DNA from: Phoronis australis
Taxonomy: Eukaryota > Phoronida > Phoronidae
Assembly (NCBI GenBank): GCA_002633005.1
Contig: NMRA01000040.1
Location: forward strand, 808,207 to 863,715
DNA length: 55,509 nt
Reading direction: 5' to 3'
Part shown: piece after piece, positions 23,421 to 33,980 of the stretch
Numbering within the stretch: the first letter of the stretch is position 1
Layout of the letters: each line of letters opens with the position of its first letter
Notes under the pieces: generated by a model
Told to the model about the DNA's origin: nothing
What the model saw: the letters and a program-made list of their open reading frames with translations, nothing else
Databases searched by the model: none
Translations under genes and position numbers: made by a program

Positions 23421-25090
23421 CAAGAGATTTTGTGCTTTGTTTCAAGTCCCCGCTGTCTGCCAGACATTCGCTGAAACCAAGGACTGTGTCCCTATCCAAA
23501 TCGAAATTTATCCCGTATCGCAATGACGTCACCATTTTAATACAGGAAGTAGTTTCTGGCTTGTATTGGAATAAACCATTGGTGTCGTTCCGTTGCTCTT
23601 AAAGTGTTGAAGTGTGCAGGATTTCTTGTGTACTTTGAACTAAACAATATGCAACACAACAAATCAACTTATATATTATAAACACTGTCAACTCAATTAA
23701 AAAAAAAACAATTTCAACACTTGAGCAGTCTTACGTATGAGTACCTGAGCCATACAGGGCTCCCCAATTTGGCGAATTGGGCAAAATGGTCCGCCTCAGT
23801 GAAACAAAAAAGCCAAGTAAACGAGACAAAAGTACAAAAGTCCGCAAAATCAAAATCCATCGGGAAGACGGCGCGGATGCTCAATTCGTGGACCTGAACC
23901 TAGTGGCACCGTTTTTTAGTCCTCGTTGATTTCTTTCACTAAAAGGTCCTCACACCGAAAAATTTGAGCCCCCCTATACTTCAGGCTGGGTGCGCACATG
24001 CAGTGGTCTAACTAGAACCATGGTTTTAGACAATATTGCAAACGTATTAGCAATGACGGACTTTGAAACTAGCTCAGGCGTATCTTGTTTGCCCAGATAT
24101 GAACAATCCAGAACGAACTTTTTAACCATAGAATTGCAAGGTATAAAAATGGTCGCCAATTTCGAGGTTCAACGGCACCTAACTAACCAAATGTAGGGTC
24201 TGTGCGCCTTGGGATAATGGCTGATAAAGCCAAAATGAGTTAGCCGTGTCTACATCTGTATTGTATGCCGAGAAGGCAAATGGCCAGTGATTATTATTCC
24301 GTAGAAAACCCCTGTTGGAGGGATGACAGATATAAAGCATCATGGGATTTAAATAACCATTGCGCCTGGTGCTGTGCTTACGTTGTGGGTCATGAAACAT
24401 CGCGTTATCCCCGATAGAGCTACTAAGTCTATCAATATAGAGATAGTAATTTTATCGATAAAGTTAATAAGTCTATTGATAGAGATAGTAAGTCTATCGA
24501 TAGAGATAGTAAGTTTATCGATAGAGTTGGTAACGGCGAAAAAAGTTGTCGCGCTGTCCTTTTGCAGCCACCGTACGTCAGTAAGTCATGGGAGAGTATC
24601 AGAACGACATTTTCGGTGTGAATGGGGAGTTGTGGAATTGTGAGTGATTGCACGACCGATGAAAATTAGGAGAGCGTTTTTTAAACTTTTTTATTTTTGG
24701 TTGTCGAATTCATGTGAACGTAAGCCGTGTCTTAAAAATGCGTTTTCAAGTGAAACTGGTGGGAAGGACTGTAGGGCCTATGGTTGCTTGAGAACAGATA
24801 CAGCAAAAACCCGCCTGCTTGCATAAAATCAAATGTCCTAGAAAACGTGAAACATGCGCACTACCAAATTATAAAGATCATGTTATTTCCTGATTGTAGG
24901 ATTTTGTTTAAGGGTTACCATACAAAATCTACTAACTAAAGAGACAATATTTTCAAGGTGTGTGTTCGTGTTCCAGGCTGTCCTACCAAAGAAGGGAACA
25001 ACGAATGAAAATCACTCACTGATTATTTTGACGAGAACACGGTACAATTCACGTTGTCATCCAGGGCTTCTCATCTATTAACGAAATTGG
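23421..25090. other. Intergenic sequence with repeat fragments
   Basis: No supported gene. At about 24290-24345 a fragment (TATTCCGTAGAAAACCCCTG..., GACAGATATAAAGC) resembles the 3' part of the LINE at 14510-14570. A short tandem repeat follows at 24427. Short frames in both strands carry no motif. Confidence 0.45.
24427..24530. repeat. 21-bp minisatellite rich in ATCGAT
   Basis: About five imperfect copies of a 21-bp unit (ATAGTAAGTCTATCGATAGAG). Each contains the palindrome CTATCGATAG, so adjacent units can pair with themselves. The repeating Ser-Ile-Glu-Ile-Val frames on both strands arise from it and are not genes. Confidence 0.8.
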
Positions 25091-25199
25091 ATTCAATCAA
25101 TGACGAATAACTCATGCTAACGAGTTTATCTTTTTCAGCATTTTGTTCAATAACAGACATTGACTGCCATAGCGTGTAAACAGCCCCGCGAGATATGCG

Positions 25200-26066
25200 C
25201 GTGAATGCGACTCGGCAATTGACAGGTTTTGCTCTCGGCTGAAATAGATGAGACATTTCTCATTGCTAGCCGCCATCAGAGGTCTCTCCTTTCCCATTTT
25301 GTCTGCGCCATCCAGGCGATTGTTGTCTACTAAATGCAAGTAACGCATTATTGTCTCGAACCTGTTGCGAGACATAGTGATGGCTATTGCTGTGTTGTGC
25401 AAATCATCGTCAAGAGACCAATACATTCTGCGCTTAGGTGTCGATGAGTATCCGGACACCAGGGGTATGCCAATGAACGCTTTCATCTCATCTTGGGTAA
25501 CAGTGAAATCATGAGCACCTTTAGATGCAGCATAGCGCACCGTCTCTGACACAATCATATCAATTACATCATCAGAAAAAAAACAACTCGAACAATCCTG
25601 CTGGAGTCTGCGGCACGTTGTCAAAGTTTGCTGTTGGTTGTTGACGCCACAGAAATTTGTTATGGGCAGTGATGTCCTGTTTGACCCAGGTTCTTGCAGT
25701 CTTTTTTGCCTCTTTGGTAGTACTGTTTGTTCTTTGTAGTTTGGGTGGAGGTGGTTCATCATCAGAGCTGTCACTACTGTCTTCCATTCGGTGACGTGTG
25801 TTGTTGATAACTGTTACAGACGCTGCAGCAGGAAGATTATCTATATTTCCACCGCTGTCTTCATCTCCACTGACCTCATCTGTTATATCACCATCTGAAG
25901 GTGGGCTCATATAAATGTCAGCCCGTTGAAATGCTCCATCATCTTCCAGTATTGCAACAGCATCATTTACAGTAAGATTCTTGCCAAATAAAATGAGAAT
26001 AATGATATTACCAGGTGCAACCATTTGTGCCCAGTGTCCCTTTCGTGGGGCGTTTTCAAAGGGCAT
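25200..26066 (-). pseudogene. piggyBac-family transposase, truncated and frameshifted
   Basis: Cut-and-paste transposase remnant of the PGBD/DDE_Tnp_1_7 type. The first frame starts MPFENAPRKGHW at 26066 and carries an acidic, serine-rich N-terminus (SDSSDDEPPPP). The second frame contains the family hallmarks SDDVIDMIV, FTVTQDEMKAFIGI, KRRMYWS and MSRNRFETIMRYLHLVDN, then EQNLSI. The two frames join at a run of eight A on the plus strand (25576-25583), a simple slippage frameshift. After EQNLSIAES the homology ends near 25.2 kb, so the whole catalytic region with its aspartates is missing and the protein cannot act. The element's own terminus lies 300 bp upstream of the ATG. Confidence 0.85.
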
Positions 26067-26376
26067 TTATTTTTCACAAAATTTGTGAAAACAAATAATT
26101 AAAACTTTGTATGAACTCTAGACACATTATTCTACTAAGTGAATTGCAATAAACTGAAAATTTCATGATTTGAATAAAATTTTTGCTTATCTTCTTTGAG
26201 ACATGTTGAAAACCTCTAAACCATGTAGGCGTGGCGTCACAATAGTAAAAGGGGAGATAATTCCAATTGTTGCAAATGACCTTCTGTGTACATTCCCAAG
26301 CAAACACTACACCAGAGTAAATTCAGATAGAATTGATTTTTCGTTATTTACGACAGCATTTTTGTAGTGTCCCACA

Positions 26377-26428
26377 AATGGGACGCTGGGCATAAATGGG
26401 TTAACCCATTTATGCCCAGCGTCCCATT
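26377..26428. repeat. Mirrored piggyBac terminal repeat around a shared TTAA
   Basis: A perfect 52-bp palindrome centred on TTAA (26401-26404). Each half reads TTAACCCATTTATGCCCAGC outward from the centre. TTAA is the piggyBac target, and the left half is in the right place and orientation to be the 5' end of the transposase element to its left. The right half is then the end of a second element inserted at the same TTAA, or an end duplicated by aberrant transposition. Confidence 0.8.
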
Positions 26429-26504
26429 GCAGAGACACTCTAACTGCCACAAACTCCCCAGGATTCATGGAAATTGCTGTATATGGCTACAGAAACAATC
26501 ATTT

Positions 26505-26624
26505 CTCTTACATGGGAGGGGGAAACCCCCTCTCCACTTTTCCACCGCTCGGCGCTACGCGTCTAGGATTCGCGCTTCGGGCGAATCATGAACCCCTGTT
26601 ACTGAAAACGTAGATCCGCCACTG
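26505..26624. mobile_element. hAT-like MITE fragment
   Basis: The sequence ending ACTGAAAACGTAGATCCGCC-ACTG, preceded by a GCTACGCGTCTAGGATTCGCGC block, matches the right half of the element at 37503-37704. The left end is not clear, so this looks partial. Confidence 0.5.
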
Positions 26625-27489
26625 GTTATGGTTTCTTGTTAATGTGAAATTTCAGCACATGTTGCACTTAAAAATTGCTGTTCAGTACACAGATTAATAA
26701 ATTTTTCGAAACTGTAATAGTTAAACGATTATAAAATTTAGATAGTTCCTCTGATCAATGTGGTGACGAAACAGTGATTTATTTCTTTCTGAGTTGGTAC
26801 CTGGTAAGCTTTAAGTACTGTTGAGTGCTGGAATGTATATATTAGGTGCATTAAGCCATGGCAAAAGGTTAACCATGGTGACCGGTGATGCACAAAAACT
26901 TGTCATCCCTGTAAGCCTAATTAGCAAAGCAAATGTTGAATAACTCACAAAAATAAGATACAAACTTCCATATTTGGAAATGTTCTCATAGGTATAACAA
27001 GATACTGGAGCACATGCGAAAGCGTACGAACACAAGTATAACCATGCAAGTATTTCGTTTACCAAAAACTACGTTATAAGCCTTAGTCGTCAAGAAATCA
27101 ATTGATGTTTATCCTAGCTATTCTACTTCATCTCAGCAAATCGTCACCACTGTTATACATATAGTAAGCGGTAAAATCTAACTGATGTGACCAGTTCTAA
27201 ATGTGTGTTCACCAGCACCAGTAGGCTTCTCAAGTTTAGAACGTCACACCTTGACCCTGGTGCTCACGGTGCCTTAATTTCCCGATGTAGCAATGGTAGG
27301 GGGTCTTCTTTACAGGACAACTGTTCTAAAACGCACTCAGGACTTCTCGACACTGGAGGTTAGATCCTTGAGGTGTACCTACTTTGTGCAAAGGTTTAAA
27401 ACTCGCTATGGTCCGTAGATATCTTGAAAGCCCTGCGTCTAAAAGTGGTGAATTACTGTACTAACTCTACCCGTTCTTATAGAATTTTG

Positions 27490-28500
27490 CTTCATTTGGA
27501 GATAACTTTATTAAGTCGAAGTTAGCTCTAATTGGTAATTCCTATTGGCGCGAAGTATTTGGAAGTATGACATCTTTCTACAAGAAAATATTTGTTGCAA
27601 GTAAGGAGGACTTTTTGAATCAACTTTTGTGGTTAAATAGTAACTTGGCGATCGGAGGCTTAAGATTTATTAGAGATATGTATACCTTCGTTAGTTTGAA
27701 TCATATGAAAAATAAGTTCGATGTAAACACCAACTTTGTAGAATATATTGGTGTTGTTTCCGTTCTAAGAAGGTTTCAAAGAAGTCTATTTCAAAGTAAA
27801 TTTAAAAGTGTTAATGTCTACGTTCATTGCATGCTTTTAGCAATCACTCACTTACGGAAAGATTTGAAGGGTTGTAGATATACATGTATTTGTTCAGTCT
27901 TTAATGACGTTAAGAAACCTTCTAAGTCAGAGTGTAAATGGGGAAATAGAGTTAGGAGATAGTTTAGATTGGAAGAAAATATATGCATTGCCTTATGAAA
28001 TTACAAAGGATCTCAACATTAGATGGTCCCAATTTAAAATACTACACAGGATTATCGCAACAAATACCTTTTTAGTCAAAATCCGTGTTCGGGATTCTAA
28101 TTTATGTTCCTTTTGTAATAAAGCTCCAGAGACGCTGTCACACCTCTTTTGGGAATGTCGCATTGTACAAGATTTCTGGAAGGAATTCGGACAGCTAATG
28201 CAAAAGTGTCGCATTCAGCTTCCCAACAGTCTCTCTTACGATCGAGTTATTCTTGGACTTTACGAGACGCATGATTTTCTTTTTAACATTTTGCTTCTAA
28301 TAGCCAAATAGTACATTTACAAGGAGAGATGTCACAAAAATATACCTAATTTTCACAGGTTTATTACATATACTTATGAGTACTACAATGCTGAAAAATT
28401 AATTGCATACAAAAACTTTGTATATGATAGCTTCTCTGCGAAATTGGGAAATTTCGTTGTTCACGTTAACTACATGTAGAAGTTATTTACTTTAAACGAA
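27490..28500 (+). pseudogene. LINE ORF2 C-terminal fragment with CCHC motif (L1/Tx1-like)
   Basis: Two overlapping frames (27567-27962 and 27904-28311) together give the C-terminal part of a non-LTR retrotransposon ORF2. Recognisable peptides are SYWREVFGSM, NQLLWLNSNLAIGG, NTNFVEYIGVVSVLRRF, RWSQFKILHRIIATN and the zinc-knuckle-like CSFCNKAPETLSHLFWEC (C-x2-C-x8-H-x4-C, as in the zf-RVT region). A frameshift lies near 27.93 kb and a stop at 28309 interrupts a frame that otherwise continues as YIYKERCHKN. It has no reverse transcriptase core, so this is a 5'-truncated dead copy. Confidence 0.8.
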
Positions 28501-28626
28501 ATACGAGAATGGTCTTTCCTGGGGTGTGCATGCGTGAATGAATGGATGTACTTATTTGTTTGTTTGTTTTGTACTGTTTTATACATGATAATAAGTCCTT
28601 AAAAAACTTTGTGTTTGAAGGCTAGA

Positions 28627-29340
28627 TTCCATAGTATCATCCATGGACCGCGGTCTTTATGCGGGATGCCTTCTAATTGATCTGTCAAAAGCATTCGACT
28701 ACCATCCCAATGCCTTACTGGTGTCGAAACTTGGTGCCTATGGTTGTTCTCAGAAAACATGTTCTTTTCTACTCTCCTACTTTTCTGAGCACTCAGAGTT
28801 AAAATTGAAAATGATTATAGCAATTGGCACCCTGTCTCTAAAGGTTCTATCTTGGGTCCTCTGTAATTCAGTGTTTTCATAAATGATATTTGCTATATAC
28901 TTGAAGGTAAGTGCAAGGTTTACAATTACGCAGATGACAATACGCTTGTACACTGTGCCGACTCTATGGATAAAGTCAGACTTGTTCGGAAAAAACGCCG
29001 CAAACGAAGCTATTAGATGGTTTGACTATAATCATATGTTTGCCAATACTGAAAAATTCAAAGTTGTTGATTGTTGCATTTACATTCTAGGTATTGTGCT
29101 GGGATGAAAATCCGTTCTATGTAGAACAAGTAATACTGCAAATGAAAGAGAACAGCGCATGCGCTCTGTTCCATTGCAAGCAGACGATTGTCGGTTCCAT
29201 CGGCACAAAAGATGTTCTAAATAGACTTTACTATGGACACAAAGTGTAGGGACTTAGATTTCCCTCCCGCATTCAAAAATGGATAGAATGTAACGCTGCA
29301 TGTAGAGGTAGATTAAGAAATAAGCACAGCCTGACTTCAC
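28627..29340 (+). pseudogene. Decayed non-LTR reverse transcriptase (CR1/Jockey-like)
   Basis: LLIDLSKAFDYHPNALLVSK (28667 on) is the palm motif A region, and VYNYADDNTLVHCADSMDK (YADD at 28927-28938) is motif C of a non-LTR reverse transcriptase. IRWFDYNHMFANTEK follows in a third frame. At least three frameshifts and a deletion between the motifs make it inactive. It belongs to a different LINE family from the fragment just upstream. Confidence 0.82.
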
Positions 29341-29664
29341 AGACATCATCAAGAACTGGGTCATTAGTAAGAAACATTTCACGAAGAAGATCAGAGTGGA
29401 AGTCGGGCAGTCTCACGTCAGTAGAGAGTAGCAGAAGTAAGGAGGTTCGCAGCAGACAGCGATTTAGTCAAACAGCATGTGAAACTTAACTGATAAAACA
29501 AAACTAAATACCTGAAACTATAAAAATTTTAGAATCCTTAGCAATTTTCAGTATAGATAAACAAATACCTTTGTTCAGTGAATATTTTTGTGGGTGATCT
29601 AGGAAATTAATATTTATGGGGCAAAGAATTTAGGATCAAGTCAATCACAAATTCATTGACAATC

Positions 29665-31003
29665 ATTACTCTGCGCGTGCAAGCTCAGAGTACTGTTGTT
29701 CCTGGGTTTTCTTCAAATTTATTCTTCTTATTCTTCTTATTCTTCTTATTCTTATTACTCTGCATGTGCAAGCGCAGAGTACTGTTGTTCCTGGGTTTTC
29801 TTCAATTTTCTTCTTCTTCTTATTCTTATTCTTCCGACCATCTTCGAGGCTAAATAACTCCAAAGTGGGTGCAGGTATGTTCTTTAAATTTCGCATATGA
29901 TTTTTGACAGCACATGAATTTTGATTCGTTATATAACCATATTCCATATTGCACCGGAAGGGGTCGTTTGGTGCAAAGGTCATATAATTTTCAAAATGCT
30001 ACTCCCTCATCAGTTTTAAAACTATCTTTTTAAAATTCGGTGTACAGGTATAAGTCCAGAAGACAATTTAAAAAAAATACTTTTCTAAGTAATCGAGTCG
30101 TCCAATCAGATAAAACAGGTCAAAGGTAATTAGGTGCAAACTAAAATATTGAGCTAGACACTTCAAATTCACATGTCTAATTGGTACATGTACATGTAAT
30201 TCAATTCCAAATCTAAAGTTTCAGATTATTTAGTGCAACCATGGGGTCATTAGGTGCATTTTCTTCTGAAAATTTGTTTTTTTCATTCACCAAGTATTCC
30301 GATATGTCAACATTTAAACCACTGTAATTCTCAGCATTAAATATACTTTTCAAGGACTTTGCAATAGTTCTACTAAAAGGGCTTGTAATTCACTGGATAG
30401 GGTCAATTAGTGCAAAGGTCATCTACTTTTGAAAAGTGGATTTCTCATACATTTTTCAAGGAATTCTCTTCAATTCCAGCACATTGGTCTAAACCTACAT
30501 GCCAATCAAATGCCCTACTTTACTAAGCAATAGGGTCATCCAATCAGAGAAAATAGGTCAAAGGTCATTGAGTGCAAACTAAGATTTTGAGCTAGAGACT
30601 TAAAATTTAAGTATATGTTTAGTAAATGCGATTGAGTTTGAATTATAAAGTCCCAGGTCATTTGGTGTAAACATGGGGTCATCATGTGCATTTTTCTTCT
30701 GAAATTTTGACCAATTCATTCATCTTCTATTGTAAAATGCTTAAAGTAAGACATCTCTAATTCTTAGCACTAACCACACTTTTCATCGAGTTTACATTTC
30801 TTTCCTAATCAGGGCTCGTAATGCACTGGCAAGGGTCAATTAGTGCAAAGGTCATCAAATTATCAACATGTATTTTCTCCTATAGTTTTATAGAATTCTT
30901 TTTAATATTGGTAAACGGGTTGTTGTCAATAACCTCCCACAATTCCAGTAATACGCATGCGCAGAGTATATTATTGTCACGCCATGACAATAATCTTTCT
31001 AGT
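29665..31003 (+). mobile_element. Helitron/Helentron-like non-autonomous element, copy I
   Basis: Starts with ATTACTCTGCGCGTGCAAGC and TTGTTCCTGGGTTTTCTTC (29665, repeated at 29754 after a TTC/TTA-rich spacer). Ends with a 23-nt near-perfect hairpin (30971-30993, TTATTGTCACG...) followed six bases later by CTAGT (30999-31003), the CTRRT terminus of Helitrons. GCGCAGAGT just before the hairpin is the inverted form of ACTCTGCGC at the 5' end, as in the asymmetric terminal inverted repeats of Helitron2/Helentron elements. It has no Rep/helicase frame, and it contains two 435-bp internal units. Confidence 0.65.
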
Positions 31004-33186
31004 TCTCTGCACGTGTAAGCGCAGAGTACTGTTGTTCCTGGGTTTTCTTCAATTTTATTACTCTGCGCGTGTAAGCATGACAATTTAAAAAATTACTTTT
31101 CTAACTAATCGGGTCATCCAATCAGGTGAAATAGGTCAAAGGTCATTAAGTGCAAACTAAAATTTTGAGCTAGACACTTCAAATTGACAGGTCTGATTGT
31201 CACAGGTAAATCAAATTGGAATCCAAAGTTTCAGGTCATTTAGTGCAAACATGGGGTCATTAGGTGCATTTTTCTTCTGAAAATTTGACCTTTTCAATCA
31301 GCAAGTTTTCTGATGTGTCAACCATTAGACAACTGTGATTCTCAGCGTTAAACACATTTTCCATGGGCTTTGCAATTATTCTCCTAAAGATGCTTAAAAT
31401 GCAACGGATAAGGTCAATTAGTGCAAAGGTCATCTAACGTTCAAAATGTTATATCTCTTACGTTTTTCAAGGAATTCTTTTCAATTTCAGCACAATGGTG
31501 TAAGTCAACATGCCAATTAAACACCCTACTTTGTTCGCAATAGACCTAACCAATCAGAAAATAGGTCAAAGGTCATTGAGTGCAAACTAAAATTTTGAGC
31601 TAGAGACTTCAGAATTACGTATCTGTTTACTAAGTGCGACTGAGTATAAATTCTAAATTTGAAGGTCATTTGGTGCAGCCATGGGGTCATTAGGTGCATT
31701 TTTCTTCTGAAAGTTTGACCACTGCATTCATCTTGTATTCTGAAGTGCTTAATGTAAAACATCTGTGATTATTAGCATTAACCACACTTTTAATCGAGTT
31801 AACAATTACTCCCTCATCGGGGCTCATAGTGCACCGGAAGAGGTCAATTAGTGGAAAGGTCATCAAAAAATTAATATGTAATTTCTCCTACAATTTTAAA
31901 GAATCCCTTTTCATATTGGTAAACGGGTTGCTGTCAGTAACTTCCCATAATAATTCCAGTAATACGCACGCGCAGAGTCCGTTATTGTCACGCCGTGACA
32001 ATAATCTTTCTAGTTCTTCTTATTCTTCTTCCGACCATCTTTGACACTTAATAACTCCAAACTGGGTGCAGGTACGTTCTTTAAATTCAGCATATCATTT
32101 GTGACAGTACATAAATTTTGATTCGTTATATAATCATATTCCATATTGCACTGGAAGAGGTCATTTGGTGCAAAGGTCATATAATTTCAAAATGCTACTC
32201 CTTATTTATTTTAAAAGCTATTCTTTTCAAATTCGGTACACAGGTATAAGTCAATAAGGCAATTTAAAAATTTACTTTTCTAAGTACTCGAGTCATCCAG
32301 TCGGGTTCAACAGGTCAAAGGTCATTAGGTGCAAACTAAGATTTTAAGCTAGACACTTCAAATTCACAGGTTTGATTGGCACAGGTAATTCAATTCGGAA
32401 TCCAAAGTTTCAGGTCATTTAATGCAAACATGGGGTCATTAGGTGCATTTTTCTTGTGAAAATTTGACCTTTTCATTCACCAAGTATTCTGATGTGTCAA
32501 CAGTTAGACAGCTGTGATTCTCAGCATTAAACACATTTTTCATGGGCTTTGCAATAATTCTCCTCAAGACGCTTGTAATGCACCGGATAGAGTCAATTAG
32601 TGCAAAGGTAATCTAACGTTCAACATGTTATATCTCATGTTTTTCAAGGAATTCTTTTCAATTTCAGCACACTGGGGTAAGTCAACATGCCAATTGAACA
32701 CTCTACTTTACTACGCAATTGGCCTAACCAATCATAAAAAATAGGTCAAAGGTCATTGAGTGCAAACTAAAATTTTGAGCTAGACACTTCAAATTCACAA
32801 GTCTGATTGGTACGTCTAATTCAATTTGAAATTTGAAGTTTCAGGTCAATTAAAGCAACCATGGGGTCATTAGGTGCATTTTTCTTCTGAAAATTTGTCC
32901 TTTTCATTCTCCAAGTATTCTGATGTGTTAACTGTTAGACAACTGTGATTCTCAGCTTTAAACACACTTTTCATGGTCTTTGCAATAATTCTAATGAAGT
33001 CACTTATAATGCACCGGATAGGGTCAATTAGTGCAAAGGTCATCTATCGTTCAAAATGTTATACCCCTACATTTTTCAAGGAATTCTTTTCAAGTTCAGC
33101 ACACTAGTGTAAGTCCCCATGCCAATCGAACGTCCTACTTTACTATGCAATAGGCCTAACCAATCAGAAAAATAGGTCGAAGGTCA
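30117..33186 (+). repeat. 435-bp satellite units carrying AGGTCA direct repeats
   Basis: Seven units share GTGCAAACTAAAATTTTGAG, GGTCATTTRGTGCAA and GGGGTCATTAGGTGCATTTT. Each has AGGTCAAAGGTCA or a close variant, starting at 30117 (one mismatch), 30555, 31133, 31563, 32312, 32743 and 33174 (one mismatch). Spacing is 430-438 bp within elements and larger where element ends intervene. Confidence 0.85.
31004..32014 (+). mobile_element. Helitron/Helentron-like element, copy II
   Basis: Begins TCTCTGCACGTGTAAGC directly after the CTAGT of copy I, so the copies are head to tail. It ends with a hairpin at 31982-32004 and CTAGT at 32010-32014. It contains two of the 435-bp internal units. Confidence 0.65.
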
Positions 33187-33603
33187 TCGAGTGCAAACTA
33201 AAATTTTGAGCTAGAGACTTCAAAATTACATATCTGTTTAGTAAATGTGAGTGAGTTTGAATTCTAAATTATCAGGTCATTTGGTGCACCCATGGGTCAT
33301 TAGGTGCATTTTTGTTCTGAAAGTTTGACCAATTCATTCATGTTGTATGTTAAAGTGCTTAAAGTAAAACATCCATGATTCTTAGCATTAACCACACTTT
33401 TAATCGAGTATACAATTATTTCCTCATCCGGGCTCATAATGCACCGAAATATGTCAATTAGTGGAAAGGTCATCAAAATATTAACATGTTATTTTTCCTA
33501 CAATTTTAAAGAATTCCTTTTCAAATTGGTTAACGGGTTACTGTCGTTTAGTACACACACACAGAGTCCATTATTGTCACCCCGTGACAATAATCTTTCT
33601 AGT
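32015..33603 (+). mobile_element. Helitron/Helentron-like element, copy III
   Basis: Follows copy II without a gap, lacking the first 5' block but sharing CTTCTTCCGACCATCTT and the downstream sequence with copy I. Its hairpin is at 33571-33593 and its terminal CTAGT at 33599-33603. It contains three internal units. Confidence 0.6.
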
Positions 33604-33894
33604 TATAAATATAATCTTTTCAATGCCTTACTGGCAGTATAATCAGCATATCACACCACTGTAGTCATTCTCTTTTACAATTCGCTTCCTGACAGACCTT
33701 TGGCTATCTCTTCATTGAATTCAGTGGAAGTCACAGACTTGTGGCTATGTCTCTTCAAAGCATTCAGTAAAGTCACTTACAAACCACAGGTTATCTTGTG
33801 AACAACTGGGCATGAGTCTCCAAATACAATATGGCTTCGAAAGTTCTATGAAACACAAGATTGTCTTATTCAAAGATAGCTGATGAAATATGCC

Positions 33895-33980
33895 TTACGT
33901 CTCTAGAATCACATGGTCGTTGTCAAGCTTTTTCTTAAGTGGGTCATTCATTCGTCCATCATAAAGACCAAATACTCCTC
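33895..33980 (-). CDS. Terminal exon of the desulfhydrase gene
   Basis: The acceptor TATTTCAG precedes GAGGAGTATTTGG. The exon encodes the C-terminus GVFGLYDGRMNDPLKKK through VILET and stops with TAA at 33897-33895. It begins in phase 1, completing the Gly codon left by the previous exon, and gives the family's GG-FGLYD motif. Confidence 0.9.

Noticed and set aside
29656-29983. Lys/Asn- and Phe/Leu-rich frames
   Set aside because: Produced by the TTC/TTA-rich spacer in the Helitron-like element.
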